DNA of 38,746 bases from an uncultured Verrucomicrobiales bacterium (GCA_949373085.1 CASICJ010000044.1:1-38746), one strand, 5' to 3'. Counted from the stretch's first letter, positions 25,380-37,093 are shown. Made by a program: numbers and translations. The notes: generated from the sequence alone by a model not told the origin.

Positions 25380-26311
25380 TTACTAGTTTTACGTGCTAAA
25401 ATCTCGGTCACAAAAATCAACACAACACCCAAAGCAACCGCCCCTAACTGGAACCATGCCTCAAGAGTTGCGAGATCCGGAAAGTGCCAGTTCTCGAAGC
25501 CAACGATCTTATCCTCAGGTCCATTTTTTTTCTCGATAGTCTCAAGAACCTCATCCTTCCAAGGCCAAATGATAACGAGAGATCCGGCAACAAATCCGGT
25601 AATTGTCCCGATTGCTCTATCATGATGCTCCCGGAATAACCAGCTCAAGGATCGCGAGAGAGCCAGCAGTCCAACCACCGCCCCAATACCCACTGGAAGA
25701 ATGACCGAAAATACCACACTGAGATCACCTGAACTCAAAGCATTCACCGAATTAAGCACCAATCGATAGTTTCCCATTAAAAGAAGAACAAAAGAACCAC
25801 TTAAGCCTGGGATAATCATGCTACAAATAGCTGCCACTCCACAAAACATGAGATAAATAAAATCCTTATTTTCCGAAGCCGGAGTAATGAAGGCCATCGA
25901 AACGGCGATCGCCGCCCCAATGAGAAAGACGCTTATAACATCGGGCCCCCAATTCTTGACAGCCTTCCCTACAGACGAAATGGAAGCAGCAATCAAGCCA
26001 AAAAAGACCGACCAGATTAACTGAGGGTGATTTTTAAATTGATATTCCAGAACTTGAGCCAAAGTCACGATGCTTATTAACACACCAAAAATGAGGGATG
26101 TCAGAAAAAGACCGTCGATTTTCTTCCAAAGCGCACCAAACTTAAATCCAACTCCAAGCTTCAGAGCCTCGGTGTCGAAAGACTTCAGGGCATCAATAAG
26201 ACGCTCGTAAATCCCGGTAATAAGCGCGATCGTCCCTCCAGAAACACCCGGAATCACATTGGCCGCCCCCATCGCGAATCCTTTCAGAAAAGTAGCCAGT
26301 TCGTCTTTCAT
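25376..26311 (-). CDS. popT: DUF368 (PopT-type) undecaprenyl-phosphate translocase
   Basis: 311 residues, about eight hydrophobic segments. Family motifs: KGFAMGAANVIPGVSGGTIAL at the N-terminus and the mirrored IIPGLSGSFVLLLMGNY in the middle, an inverted-repeat transporter architecture. DUF368 proteins (PopT) have been shown in other bacteria to help return undecaprenyl phosphate from the periplasmic to the cytoplasmic leaflet; that this one does so is inference from the family. It lies 17 bases after icd and overlaps mtnP by 4 bases, so the three genes are probably co-transcribed without an obvious shared pathway. Confidence 0.88.
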   Translation of the reverse strand: MKDELATFLKGFAMGAANVIPGVSGGTIALITGIYERLIDALKSFDTEALKLGVGFKFGALWKKIDGLFLTSLIFGVLISIVTLAQVLEYQFKNHPQLIWSVFFGLIAASISSVGKAVKNWGPDVISVFLIGAAIAVSMAFITPASENKDFIYLMFCGVAAICSMIIPGLSGSFVLLLMGNYRLVLNSVNALSSGDLSVVFSVILPVGIGAVVGLLALSRSLSWLFREHHDRAIGTITGFVAGSLVIIWPWKDEVLETIEKKNGPEDKIVGFENWHFPDLATLEAWFQLGAVALGVVLIFVTEILARKTSK

Positions 26312-26328
26312 TAATTGGCAAAGAAAAA

Positions 26329-28545
<2,217 letters not shown>

Positions 28546-28618
28546 TCAGCTCTTAAGGGAAAGAGGGCCTTCGGTCAATGCCCTGTCCACCACGAAAAAA
28601 ATCAGATAGGTTTCAATT

Positions 28619-29320
28619 ATGCCGCTTTTCGGAATTGTCCATGGACTCACCCTCATCGTGATTGCTTTGATTACTGGAATCTGTATCCGGGCAGGAAAAC
28701 GAGGTCTCATCTGGCCGCGTGCGACGCTTGCCTTTATCTGCTTTTCGGTTTTCCCCATTAATCAACTAGCACTCGTCGGAGTGGATTTTGAACCGGCTAT
28801 CGAAAGATTTATTCCCTTTCATCTCTGCGACATCGCAGCGGTAACCGCGGGCTTTGGTATTTTAACTAGAAATCCACTTCTCTGTGAGCTCACGTATTGT
28901 TGGGGTTTAGCCGGAACAATACAGGCATTAATCACTCCTAATCTGACCCTAGATTTCCCTCACCCTTTCTTTTTGAGCTTTTTCATCCAACATGGTGTCA
29001 TCGTCATCGTGGCGCTCTATCTTCCACTCGCGATGAAATGGAAACCTCGAGATGGGGTCGTCCTTCGCGTGTTTTTCTGGAATCAGATCTATTTTGTCAC
29101 AGCCTTGACCATGAATTGGATACTTGGAACCAACTTTGGATTCCTAGCCCGTAAACCAAAAACCACAACACTTCTTGATCACCTCGGAGATTGGCCTACT
29201 TACCTCTTTTGGCTCCAACTTCTAGCCATTCTTCTTATGACTCTTCTATTTTTACCCTTCAGACGATCAATAAACATTTGGCGCTCGAACAGAATCGGAG
29301 TAAATCACAATCATGAGTGA
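28619..29320 (+). CDS. TIGR02206/YwaF-type integral membrane protein
   Basis: 233 residues with six or more hydrophobic segments (for example 6-24, 37-54, 122-138 and the C-terminal WLQLLAILLMTLLFLPF). It carries the family's PFHLCDIAA (66-74) and YCWGLAGTIQALITP (93-107) motifs, a conserved HG in the next helix, and NWILGTNFGFLA. The family is widespread and uncharacterised. The stop overlaps the ispH ATG by 8 bases (ATGAGTGA), so it is coupled to isoprenoid synthesis in this genome; whether that is functional is unknown. Confidence 0.85.
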   Translation: MPLFGIVHGLTLIVIALITGICIRAGKRGLIWPRATLAFICFSVFPINQLALVGVDFEPAIERFIPFHLCDIAAVTAGFGILTRNPLLCELTYCWGLAGTIQALITPNLTLDFPHPFFLSFFIQHGVIVIVALYLPLAMKWKPRDGVVLRVFFWNQIYFVTALTMNWILGTNFGFLARKPKTTTLLDHLGDWPTYLFWLQLLAILLMTLLFLPFRRSINIWRSNRIGVNHNHE

Positions 29321-30542
29321 AGCAACCAGGCCCGCTAAAAGGAAAAGAGTCAACGTGCGTCGTCCTGACGTCATGACCCTTGTTCAGGAGGAGGTTGAAA
29401 AACATTACCACTCACCCATTGTCGAAAAACTAAGAGAAAGAGGCGGCTCGCTGACGATTGGTAAGACTACGATCCGGCTCGCTGAACAATTTGGGTTTTG
29501 CTACGGCGTGGAACGAGCCATTGATCTCGCATACGCCTCTCGGCGGGTTTTCCCAGATCAGCGCATTTTTTTGATTGGAGAAATCATTCATAACCCCGAG
29601 GTCAACCGTCAACTCACGGACATGAATATTATCTCTCTTCCGTGGAAAGACCTCACCAAGGAATACGATGACCTGATCGAGGAGGATGTCGTAATCGTTC
29701 CTGCTTTTGGGGCCCCGACTTCATTCACAGAAAAAATCGAACAACAAGGTTGTCACATTATCGATACAACTTGCGGTGATGTCATGAAGGTCTGGCGGCG
29801 GGTCCGGACTTACGCAAAAACTGGCGTAACCTCATTCATCCACGGCAAACGTGGTCACGAAGAAACCCGCGCAACAGCTTCACGCGCGACCGGCAATGAT
29901 GGTAAAGGACACTACCTTATCGTTCTGACACTCGAGGAAACCGAATACGTTTGTAACTTCATCCGAAATGGAGGTGATTCATCTGAGTTTCTATCAAAGT
30001 TTGACAAAGCCGTTTCTGAAGATTTCGACCCAACGGTTCACCTTCGAGAAATTGGGGTTGCTAATCAGACCACGATGCTAAAAAGCGAGACCGAAGAGAT
30101 TCAACGCCGAATCCGCCAAGCCATTACCGATCGCGATGGGAGCTCTGAAAACTTCCAGATGTTCGACACGATTTGTGGGGCCACGCAGGAGCGGCAAGAT
30201 GCCCTTTTCGATATGCTCAACAAACCGATGGATCTTCTTCTCGTTGTAGGTGGATACAACAGCTCCAACACCACGCACCTTGTCGAAATTGGCAACGAAA
30301 ATCTTCCCACTTACTTCATCAGAGAAGCCTCCTGCCTGGAATCACTCGAGACCGTAGTTCACTTCGATATCGAAAAAGGGGTAGAAACATCCGCTCCAAA
30401 CGTCCTCTTAGGCTTCGATAATGAAGGAGCCACGATTGGCATCACCGCCGGAGCGTCCTGCCCGGCCAACCTTATCGAGGAAACAATTGTCCGCGTCTTA
30501 GCCCTTCGTGGCATCTCCAGAGAGACCATCGAAAAAACATAG
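29313..30542 (+). CDS. ispH: 4-hydroxy-3-methylbut-2-enyl diphosphate reductase, long form
   Basis: Last step of the MEP pathway, giving IPP and DMAPP through a [4Fe-4S] cluster. 409 residues, longer than the E. coli enzyme (316) and similar to cyanobacterial and plastid forms. Cluster cysteines are Cys63 (GFCYGVERA), Cys154 (DTTCGDV) and Cys288 (DTICGAT). IHGKRGHEE and GGYNSSNTTHL are the substrate-binding motifs, and GASCPANLIE lies near the end. About 50 residues precede the catalytic core. The stop is 7 bases from the convergent SNF2 gene. ispF of the same pathway is 12 kb away. Confidence 0.95.
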   Translation: MSEATRPAKRKRVNVRRPDVMTLVQEEVEKHYHSPIVEKLRERGGSLTIGKTTIRLAEQFGFCYGVERAIDLAYASRRVFPDQRIFLIGEIIHNPEVNRQLTDMNIISLPWKDLTKEYDDLIEEDVVIVPAFGAPTSFTEKIEQQGCHIIDTTCGDVMKVWRRVRTYAKTGVTSFIHGKRGHEETRATASRATGNDGKGHYLIVLTLEETEYVCNFIRNGGDSSEFLSKFDKAVSEDFDPTVHLREIGVANQTTMLKSETEEIQRRIRQAITDRDGSSENFQMFDTICGATQERQDALFDMLNKPMDLLLVVGGYNSSNTTHLVEIGNENLPTYFIREASCLESLETVVHFDIEKGVETSAPNVLLGFDNEGATIGITAGASCPANLIEETIVRVLALRGISRETIEKT

Positions 30543-30549
30543 CTTTAGC

Positions 30550-33459
30550 CTAGGAGAAGAGATCCAGCAGCTCTTCATCTTCCAAACCTGGAACGAGGGC
30601 TCCACCTCCGTCGAAGACGGCTTCCATCATCTTTTTCTTCTCATCCTGAAGCGCGAGGATCTTTTCCTCAACCGTGCCCCGCGTAATCAATTTGTAGCTG
30701 GTGACAACGTTCTTCTGCCCGATCCGGTGGGCTCGGTCGGTAGCTTGCGCTTCGACTGCCGGGTTCCACCACGGGTCAAGGTGGATCACAGTATCCGCTG
30801 CAGTGAGGTTCAGACCGACTCCTCCAGCTTTCAGTGAGATCAAAAAGACGGGAGCGTCCCCCTCCTGAAACCGTTCGACCACTTCGCCACGCTTTTTAGT
30901 GGAACCATCTAGATAACAATAGTCCCACTGGTTCTCCAAGAGAATGGGCACGACCCCTTGAAGAAGTTGCACGAATTGACTAAAGACCAAAACCCGATGG
31001 CCTCCCGCAATGGCCTCGGCGAGAAGTTGCTGAAGATCATCCAGCTTCACTCCAGCATCCTTATCCTCAACCTTAAGACCCGGAAGAAGACGTAAATCAC
31101 AACAAGCCTGACGAAGTCGCAGCAGGGCAGTCAGCGCAACCATCCTCTTGCGGCCATCATCGGCAGCCTCAACCTGCGAACGACTTTCCTGCAAGAGTTG
31201 ACTGTAGATCGTTTGTTGTTTCGGCGCGAGGTCGCAGTATCGAACCTGCTCAATCCGATCTGGCAGATCCTTCGCGACTTCCTTCTTTAAACGACGAAGC
31301 ACTACTGGCTTAAGTTTTCGCGCTAGACGTCGAATCAAAGCGGGATCGCCACCTTTTCGCAAGGGCTTCTCGAAACGCTCGAGGAATGGTTTCCGTGGCC
31401 CCAAATATCCAGGGAGCGCGAACTCCATAATGGACCAAAAGTCCTGTAGTGAATTCTCAACCGGAGTACCTGTAAGAGCAAAGCGATATTTCGCATTGAG
31501 TCGATAGACCGCTTTGGAAATCTGAGCCTCCGGATTTTTGATTGTTTGGGCCTCATCAAGGATCGCGATATCGAATTCGCGACCCTGAAATTTTTCACTA
31601 TCAATCCGGAAGATGGCATAGCTTGTAATTACGACATCCGCCTCCGGAATTTCGCCGCGCCCCCCTCCGGCATAGAGTGCTATTTTTAATTCCGAAACCC
31701 ATTTTTTGCACTCAGCTTCCCAGTTTGAAACGAGCGAGGAAGGGCAAACAACTAGAGCAGGACCTCGTTTCTTTTCTATGAAAATCAGCGTCTGGAGAGT
31801 TTTACCGAGTCCCATATCATCAGCCAAAATCCCACCCATTCCAAACTCACTGAGCCGATACATCCACTTAACGCCAGCCTCCTGATACGGACGAAGATAG
31901 TCAGGCAAATCCAAATCGACCTCAGGATCAGCGTCAACCGTCATCCCAAAATCACGAGCACTCGTTTTAAGAAAGGCAGCCTGCTGCGCATTAATCTCAA
32001 AGACGCCGGGCGAATTTTGGAGCGCTTCGGAGTCGGTCAGTGTCTCGTTAACTTCCTCGATCAGTTCGGAATCGATGACCGCAATCTTTCCTTTTCCAAA
32101 AGCATGCTCGGCGCTTCCCATGCGAAGCATTCGTTGCACTTGGTCCGAAAGAAGCTCCTCGCCGCCGACTTGATATTTCGTCTCCACCGAAAACCAGTCG
32201 CGACCGCTATCCTGCCATTCCCATTCTGGACGGACTGCAACCACTTGCTTAGCAGCCGCTTGAAAACGCTCGCCTTTCTCCACCGCCCATTGTGCCGGCA
32301 ATTCAGCAAAGGCATGAAACTTTAAGATGTCTTCGCGATCACGCAGCGCCATTCGACCGCCTTTCGCCGGCCCCTCAAACCCCCAGGCCAAGAAAAAATT
32401 GATGACAGCCTTTTCCTTGAGAAGGCTGGTGAAGACATTACCGACCAATTCTGCTTCACCTCCTTGACACGAGGCCTTCTTACCATCGTAACGAAATTCC
32501 AGACGAGCCTCCAGATGCCGCAACGAACCTTCGAGAACAACTGTGACATCCGGCACGCCTTCCTCGGGCAAGGTTTCCCATAAACCATCAGGAACCTTGA
32601 ACCATTGCTCAAGCTCCGCCAGCGTGTAACGGGCCTCGGCCGCACTAACGCGCATTCCTTGCATGAGCACCGGATAAAAGCGCATCGGCAACCCCGGAGC
32701 CACCAGTTGAAATTCAGAATCGGATAGTTGCCACAAGCCGAGATTCCCGGCCTTTGCCACAATCCGCTCACCCTTCAAGCCCAACTGTCGTCTCAAGCCC
32801 TTGGCTTGAATTGATGCCGATGATCTCTTTCCAAAGAAGACAAGAGGGTGCCCAATCACCCCCTCAAGAAGCTGACTAAACCCACCTTGATCCAAATTGA
32901 CAATTCCCGGTGGCTCAACTGGAAACAACTCACGAAGAACGCGCCAGAGCTCTTCATCGTAACCTTCGATTTGAAAAGGTCCCTCCGGCAAGGCGCTCAG
33001 TAATATTTCCTCGCCATCCAGAACTGCACCAAAGCCCGTCATCAGATGGCCACGCTCCCAGGACGGCTCGACCCTTAAAGGAAGCATGACCTGAAGGGAA
33101 AGTGGCGTTCCCTCGTCCGATAATTTTGGCCAGCGATCCTCAACCGTAGCATCCGACACCTCGGCAGTGACTTGCTGAGGATCGATCACCTCCAAACCGA
33201 TTGCCATAATGTGGGCACAAACTCGCCCATCGCGCCGCACCATCATGCAGGTGCAGTGATTTTCCATGTGAGTTTTAGAGATCATTTCCATACTCACCTT
33301 CTTCATCTTTCCCCCAACCCGCGTCTCGCCGGAAAGAACACCGTTCTGATACTCGGCCGTCTTAACACCGCCTTGACGGTGAATCGCGCGAGCCTTTTTC
33401 ATCTCGACATGCCCGCCCACGTCCATCAGGAGATCGCGGGTCAGCTCAAGATGACTCAT
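30550..33459 (-). CDS. SWIM zinc-finger SNF2-family DNA/RNA helicase-like ATPase
   Basis: 969 residues. The N-terminal SWIM motif is HCTC (68-71) followed by CAH (81-83), that is CxC-x9-CxH. About 430 residues of bacterial SNF2 N-terminal region follow. The ATPase has DDMGLGKT (547-554), DEAQ (635-638), FALTGTPVENSLQDFWSIM, and in the C-terminal half VFSQFVQLL, SLKAGGVGLNL and DRAHRIGQ. Such proteins remodel nucleic-acid-protein complexes; the bacterial partner is not known. DEAQ in place of DEAH is common in SNF2 proteins. The HAD gene ends 17 bases upstream on the same strand. It is distinct from rapA in this window. Confidence 0.92.
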   Translation of the reverse strand: MSHLELTRDLLMDVGGHVEMKKARAIHRQGGVKTAEYQNGVLSGETRVGGKMKKVSMEMISKTHMENHCTCMMVRRDGRVCAHIMAIGLEVIDPQQVTAEVSDATVEDRWPKLSDEGTPLSLQVMLPLRVEPSWERGHLMTGFGAVLDGEEILLSALPEGPFQIEGYDEELWRVLRELFPVEPPGIVNLDQGGFSQLLEGVIGHPLVFFGKRSSASIQAKGLRRQLGLKGERIVAKAGNLGLWQLSDSEFQLVAPGLPMRFYPVLMQGMRVSAAEARYTLAELEQWFKVPDGLWETLPEEGVPDVTVVLEGSLRHLEARLEFRYDGKKASCQGGEAELVGNVFTSLLKEKAVINFFLAWGFEGPAKGGRMALRDREDILKFHAFAELPAQWAVEKGERFQAAAKQVVAVRPEWEWQDSGRDWFSVETKYQVGGEELLSDQVQRMLRMGSAEHAFGKGKIAVIDSELIEEVNETLTDSEALQNSPGVFEINAQQAAFLKTSARDFGMTVDADPEVDLDLPDYLRPYQEAGVKWMYRLSEFGMGGILADDMGLGKTLQTLIFIEKKRGPALVVCPSSLVSNWEAECKKWVSELKIALYAGGGRGEIPEADVVITSYAIFRIDSEKFQGREFDIAILDEAQTIKNPEAQISKAVYRLNAKYRFALTGTPVENSLQDFWSIMEFALPGYLGPRKPFLERFEKPLRKGGDPALIRRLARKLKPVVLRRLKKEVAKDLPDRIEQVRYCDLAPKQQTIYSQLLQESRSQVEAADDGRKRMVALTALLRLRQACCDLRLLPGLKVEDKDAGVKLDDLQQLLAEAIAGGHRVLVFSQFVQLLQGVVPILLENQWDYCYLDGSTKKRGEVVERFQEGDAPVFLISLKAGGVGLNLTAADTVIHLDPWWNPAVEAQATDRAHRIGQKNVVTSYKLITRGTVEEKILALQDEKKKMMEAVFDGGGALVPGLEDEELLDLFS

Positions 33460-33476
33460 AGAAAGCGAGTTAATGC

Positions 33477-34085
33477 TCAGTCGAGGTGCAAATGCGTCGG
33501 CACTACCACCACTTCCATCCCGGCTGCACGCGCCGCCGTGATTCCAGAACGAGCGTCCTCAAATACAACACAGTCTTCAGGGGCAATTCCAATCCGTAAA
33601 GCAGCTTCTAAGAAGACGTCCGGGGCCGGCTTTCCATTTGGAACTTCATTACTGGAAACCACCTCATCAAACCAATCGGAAATTCCAAGAACCTGGAGAG
33701 TCTTTTCCACAACTTCCCGGGAGCTTCCACTCGCTACGGCTAAGGGAACCTTCCCCCGGTTTTCCTCAGCAATCTTAGCAACTGCAGGGATCAATTTAAC
33801 AAGCGAAAGATTCTTTAGGTAGTGGCGCTTTTTGGACGACGCCACTTGATCAGCATCCAAACGGAGACCCTGTTCACCATTAATAACTTCAATGATATCC
33901 CTAGTCGGACGTCCGCCCATTGCATAAAATACGTCCTCCGGAAAAACTCCGGGCTGCCCCTGTTCCTCGAGCGCTTTACACCAAGCTTTGAAGTGCGCAG
34001 GCATCGAATTTACGAGTGTTCCATCAAGATCAAAAATCAGGGCCTTGTAATCCAACTTGGGAACTTTCAATTCAATTTGACTCAT
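33477..34085 (-). CDS. HAD-superfamily phosphatase, beta-phosphoglucomutase/YqaB-like
   Basis: 202 residues. Nucleophile motif DLDGT (19-23, Asp19 with Asp21) followed by LVNSMPAHFKAW, a four-helix cap (ALEEQGQ to HYLKNLSL), LAVASGSSREVVE (motif II), NGKPAPDVFLEAA (motif III Lys) and VFEDARSGITAARAAGMEVV (motif IV). The cap and the MGGRPTRDII segment fit beta-phosphoglucomutase or sugar-phosphate phosphatases such as YqaB (fructose-1-phosphate). Placed between UDP-sugar pyrophosphorylase and the SNF2 gene, so a sugar-phosphate role is plausible but not shown. Confidence 0.88.
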   Translation of the reverse strand: MSQIELKVPKLDYKALIFDLDGTLVNSMPAHFKAWCKALEEQGQPGVFPEDVFYAMGGRPTRDIIEVINGEQGLRLDADQVASSKKRHYLKNLSLVKLIPAVAKIAEENRGKVPLAVASGSSREVVEKTLQVLGISDWFDEVVSSNEVPNGKPAPDVFLEAALRIGIAPEDCVVFEDARSGITAARAAGMEVVVVPTHLHLD

Positions 34086-34108
34086 CGCCGAAAGCGAAAT
34101 GAAGTAAA

Positions 34109-34129
34109 GTTACTCGACTGACAAGTAAC
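34109..34129 (-). terminator. Possible weak terminator after the UDP-sugar pyrophosphorylase gene
   Basis: On the minus strand GTTACT and AGTAAC (plus 34124-34129 and 34109-34114) form a 6-bp stem with a 9-base loop, followed by TTTACTT. The stem is short and AT-rich, so partial read-through into the HAD gene is expected. Confidence 0.4.
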
Positions 34130-34169
34130 AATCGCACCTGTTATTCGGGTGACCAAAATAGGCGCTGTC

Positions 34170-35561
34170 CTAAAGTGACAAAATTTGATCCGAATAAACT
34201 CCAGGGCCAATTATTTTCACCTCGCTGGAGTCATTTGAAATCGTCACTTCCCCCCTAATCACAACGCCTTCCGCAAACTTTACGGGACCCGAAACCTCAA
34301 GGACAGCGGCTTCAAGCAAAGATGGCTGACCAAGACTTTCTAGAGCATCCACTAGCTTATATTCCGACGAGAAGTTGACTACTGGCGGCTTGCCATGACG
34401 AGAACCAACCAACTGAACCCGACCGTCTTCACCAACTTCATAGGCATCAGAGCGCAACGCAAACAGATCGCTTGTTCCTTTTACCGGAGCGAAGCGGGAA
34501 CGCGGCACATTTACAGCGGCGGCTCCCTCAAAACATTCGATAGCTGACCCCATCGCCTGCTCTAGCTGAAAGATCGCCGCAGTCGAGGAATCTCGAGGAT
34601 CCACCGTTTTAGAATTTTTAATAACCGGCAATTCTAGAACCCCTTCAGTAGCAGACATGACCGTCTTCAATTCTTCAAGATTCACCCAAATGTTGTTGGT
34701 ATTAAAAAACTGATGCCGCTCAATATTCTGAAAATTAGCTAAGTCAGCATCTGGACACTGAGCAACCTCGCGTAAAACCAAGCGCCCATCTTCCTTTCGA
34801 GTCGCTAGATGACCTCCCTTTTTGTCAGCCTCAGTCCGTCGGGTCACCTCCATTAAAAAAGGAATATTTCCCTTTGCGAAGCAGGATAGTAACGTCGGGT
34901 CGAGAACGGCTCCCAAATTATCACTATTTGAGATAAAAGCATATTTCACCCCGTCAGCCAAAAGACGATCCAACCAGCCGCTTCCTTGTAACGTTGGATA
35001 CACATCTGCATGTCCCGGCGGACACCATTCCAAATCGGGATTAGGCGGATAGCTGACCGGCTCAAGAGTTTCGCGGACCAATTTCGGAACCCAATTTTGA
35101 AGAAGCTCCAGCTCAGATGGATCACCAATCTCCGGCACCGATTTACTCAGATATCTTTGAGTGTCATCACTACTTGATTTGCTGTTCATGAGTAAAAAGC
35201 GGACCTGGGCATCTGCATCGGCACGGAGTGATAGAATCTGCCGCGCCATCAGGTCGAGGAATGCGACTCCGGGACGCACTTCCAAAAGACTTTTTACTTT
35301 TTCAAGTCCCATACTCGTCCCCAAACCACCATTCAATTTAATTACTACTGTCTCCGCTAGTATCCTAGGATCAAAAACATCCAAGTGATCCAATTCACGA
35401 TAATCCATTACCGACTGGGCCGGATTGATTTTGCTTTCGTGGATCAAACCCGATTGACCGCTCGCCACAAGTTGGCAGGCCCGAACAAATGCTAAAATCG
35501 CGGAGTGCATCACTCCATTTTCTTCCATTTTTTGGCGGATTCGATCGATGGGAGAAGTCAT
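34170..35561 (-). CDS. UTP-glucose-1-phosphate uridylyltransferase, eukaryote-type (UGP2-like)
   Basis: Makes UDP-glucose (possibly other UDP-sugars) from UTP and sugar-1-phosphate. 463 residues from the ATG at 35561 (MTSPIDRIRQKMEENG). Nucleotide-binding LNGGLGTSMG (76-85), LLMNSKSSSDDT, CPPGHADVYPTL, FISNSDNLGA and NNIWVNLEEL place it in the UDPGP family of eukaryotes and some bacteria, unlike the GalU type. VPRSRFAPVKGTSDLF and a C-terminal left-handed beta-helix (about 395-463) follow. The coding start lies 125 bases from rpoN, in the opposite direction. Confidence 0.9.
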   Translation of the reverse strand: MTSPIDRIRQKMEENGVMHSAILAFVRACQLVASGQSGLIHESKINPAQSVMDYRELDHLDVFDPRILAETVVIKLNGGLGTSMGLEKVKSLLEVRPGVAFLDLMARQILSLRADADAQVRFLLMNSKSSSDDTQRYLSKSVPEIGDPSELELLQNWVPKLVRETLEPVSYPPNPDLEWCPPGHADVYPTLQGSGWLDRLLADGVKYAFISNSDNLGAVLDPTLLSCFAKGNIPFLMEVTRRTEADKKGGHLATRKEDGRLVLREVAQCPDADLANFQNIERHQFFNTNNIWVNLEELKTVMSATEGVLELPVIKNSKTVDPRDSSTAAIFQLEQAMGSAIECFEGAAAVNVPRSRFAPVKGTSDLFALRSDAYEVGEDGRVQLVGSRHGKPPVVNFSSEYKLVDALESLGQPSLLEAAVLEVSGPVKFAEGVVIRGEVTISNDSSEVKIIGPGVYSDQILSL

Positions 35562-35624
35562 AAAGTTCTTGTGGAACTCTTTTTCGCAGAAACGCAAGGG
35601 TCGTAAAGACGTTTTTTTAAATTA

Positions 35625-35640
35625 TGGCACAAAATCTGCT
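35625..35640 (+). promoter_or_regulatory. Sigma-54-type -24/-12 promoter in front of rpoN
   Basis: TGGCACAAAATCTGCT fits TGGCAC-N5-TTGCT with one mismatch (C for T). GG (35626-35627) and GC (35638-35639) are exactly 10 bases apart, and the predicted start of transcription is near 35651. An ATG at 35624 lies upstream of this, which supports the rpoN start at 35687. This would make rpoN autoregulated. Confidence 0.55.
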
Positions 35641-35686
35641 AATCCCTTTACGATTTCCGGGTTTTAGGCAATTCTCCATCCTAACC

Positions 35687-37093
35687 ATGGCAGAAGCCTC
35701 ACTCCAACATTCGCTTAGTCAGCAACAGAACTTTGCCCCACAAATGCGGCAGAGCTTGGAGATACTGCAAGCTAACACCCTCGAGTTGGGCCAGTTGCTT
35801 CATCAGGCCATGGAGACCAACCCCGTCCTTGAAGACGTCACAGAGCACGAATCACTCGACGAAATCACAGACCTAGAACTCGAGGACCCCGATAACTACG
35901 ACGATTGGCAAGAGACTTATGACGATGATTTACGTGATCTCTCGATCATGGAGCGTCGAAACCAGGGCATAGGACAAGACACCATTGAAGCTCGCGAACA
36001 CTTTTACAACTCGATCGCCTCCCCTTTGACTCTACAAGAGCACCTGACTAAGCAGATTCGAGAAAGTGGACTTTCGGAAGAACACCAAGGGGATGCAAAA
36101 ATCATTGTTGGAAATCTCACGGACCACGGCTATCTCGATGCCTCTCTTCGAGATCTTGCGATCAAACTTCAAATCCCGCTCGAACGACTTGAGAATGCTC
36201 TCGCCACCATTCAAAATTTTGACCCGCCAGGAGTTGGCGCTGCTGACTTACGGGAATGCCTTCTTCTGCAACTTGATCACCTGGGCATAGGAGCCGGACT
36301 TGAAGCTGAAATTATTGATGAACACCTTGATGAAGTTGCCCGCAACCACTTTCCCCAGCTGGCAAAAAAGCTTCACCTTTCTCTCGATACAGTCATTGAA
36401 GCCATCAACCATATTCGCACGCTTGATCCGTCCCCCGGATCACGCTTTCAAAATAACGGAAACCCCTACGTCCAACCGGACGTTGAAATCAAATCGGGAG
36501 AGTTTGGTAATTGGGTAGCAAGCCTGACCGGAAGCTACCTCCCACGACTACGAATTAACGACGAATACAAAGACCTTCTCTCGAGCTCGGGCGACGACCG
36601 TAAAACCCGAAACTACGTACGCAATCAGATTAGAGACGGTCGAGCCGTCATTCGTGCGATTGACCAGAGGCAGGAAACGATACTCGCAATCGCACGCGAG
36701 ATCGTCGACCGCCAACAACCGTTTCTCGAAAAAGGCACCCGCCACCTCAAACCCATGACTATGAATGAGATCGCGGAAGTAATAGGCGTTCACCCCACGA
36801 CCGTTTCGCGAGCAGTCGCCGGGAAGTATATCAATACTCCACACGGACTTATGGAGATGCGTAAATTCTTTGCGACTGGCTACCAAACCTCCGATGGGGA
36901 AGATGTTTCTAATGAGGGCGTTAGGGAAGCTTTACAAGAACTCATCACAAGTGAGGACAGCAGCAAACCCCTTTCTGACTCCAAACTCGAAAAGTTACTC
37001 AATGAGCAGGGAATTAAAGTCGCCCGCCGAACCGTCGCAAAGTATCGAGAGCAACTCAGCATCTTGCCGTCACACTTACGTAAGAAATACTAG
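35687..37093 (+). CDS. rpoN: RNA polymerase sigma-54 factor
   Basis: Directs RNA polymerase to -24/-12 promoters, with NTP-using activators. 468 residues from the ATG at 35687 (MAEASLQHSLSQQQN); an in-frame ATG at 35624 would add 21 non-conserved residues and lies upstream of the predicted transcription start. Region I (PQMRQSLEILQANTLELGQ, about 19-37), an acidic region II (about 50-90: DLELEDPDNYDDWQETYDDD), a core-binding domain, and then the HTH with IGVHPTTVSRAVAGKY and the RpoN box ARRTVAKYRE (446-455) that reads the -24 element. mrp starts 31 bases downstream in the same direction. Confidence 0.97.
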   Translation: MAEASLQHSLSQQQNFAPQMRQSLEILQANTLELGQLLHQAMETNPVLEDVTEHESLDEITDLELEDPDNYDDWQETYDDDLRDLSIMERRNQGIGQDTIEAREHFYNSIASPLTLQEHLTKQIRESGLSEEHQGDAKIIVGNLTDHGYLDASLRDLAIKLQIPLERLENALATIQNFDPPGVGAADLRECLLLQLDHLGIGAGLEAEIIDEHLDEVARNHFPQLAKKLHLSLDTVIEAINHIRTLDPSPGSRFQNNGNPYVQPDVEIKSGEFGNWVASLTGSYLPRLRINDEYKDLLSSSGDDRKTRNYVRNQIRDGRAVIRAIDQRQETILAIAREIVDRQQPFLEKGTRHLKPMTMNEIAEVIGVHPTTVSRAVAGKYINTPHGLMEMRKFFATGYQTSDGEDVSNEGVREALQELITSEDSSKPLSDSKLEKLLNEQGIKVARRTVAKYREQLSILPSHLRKKY

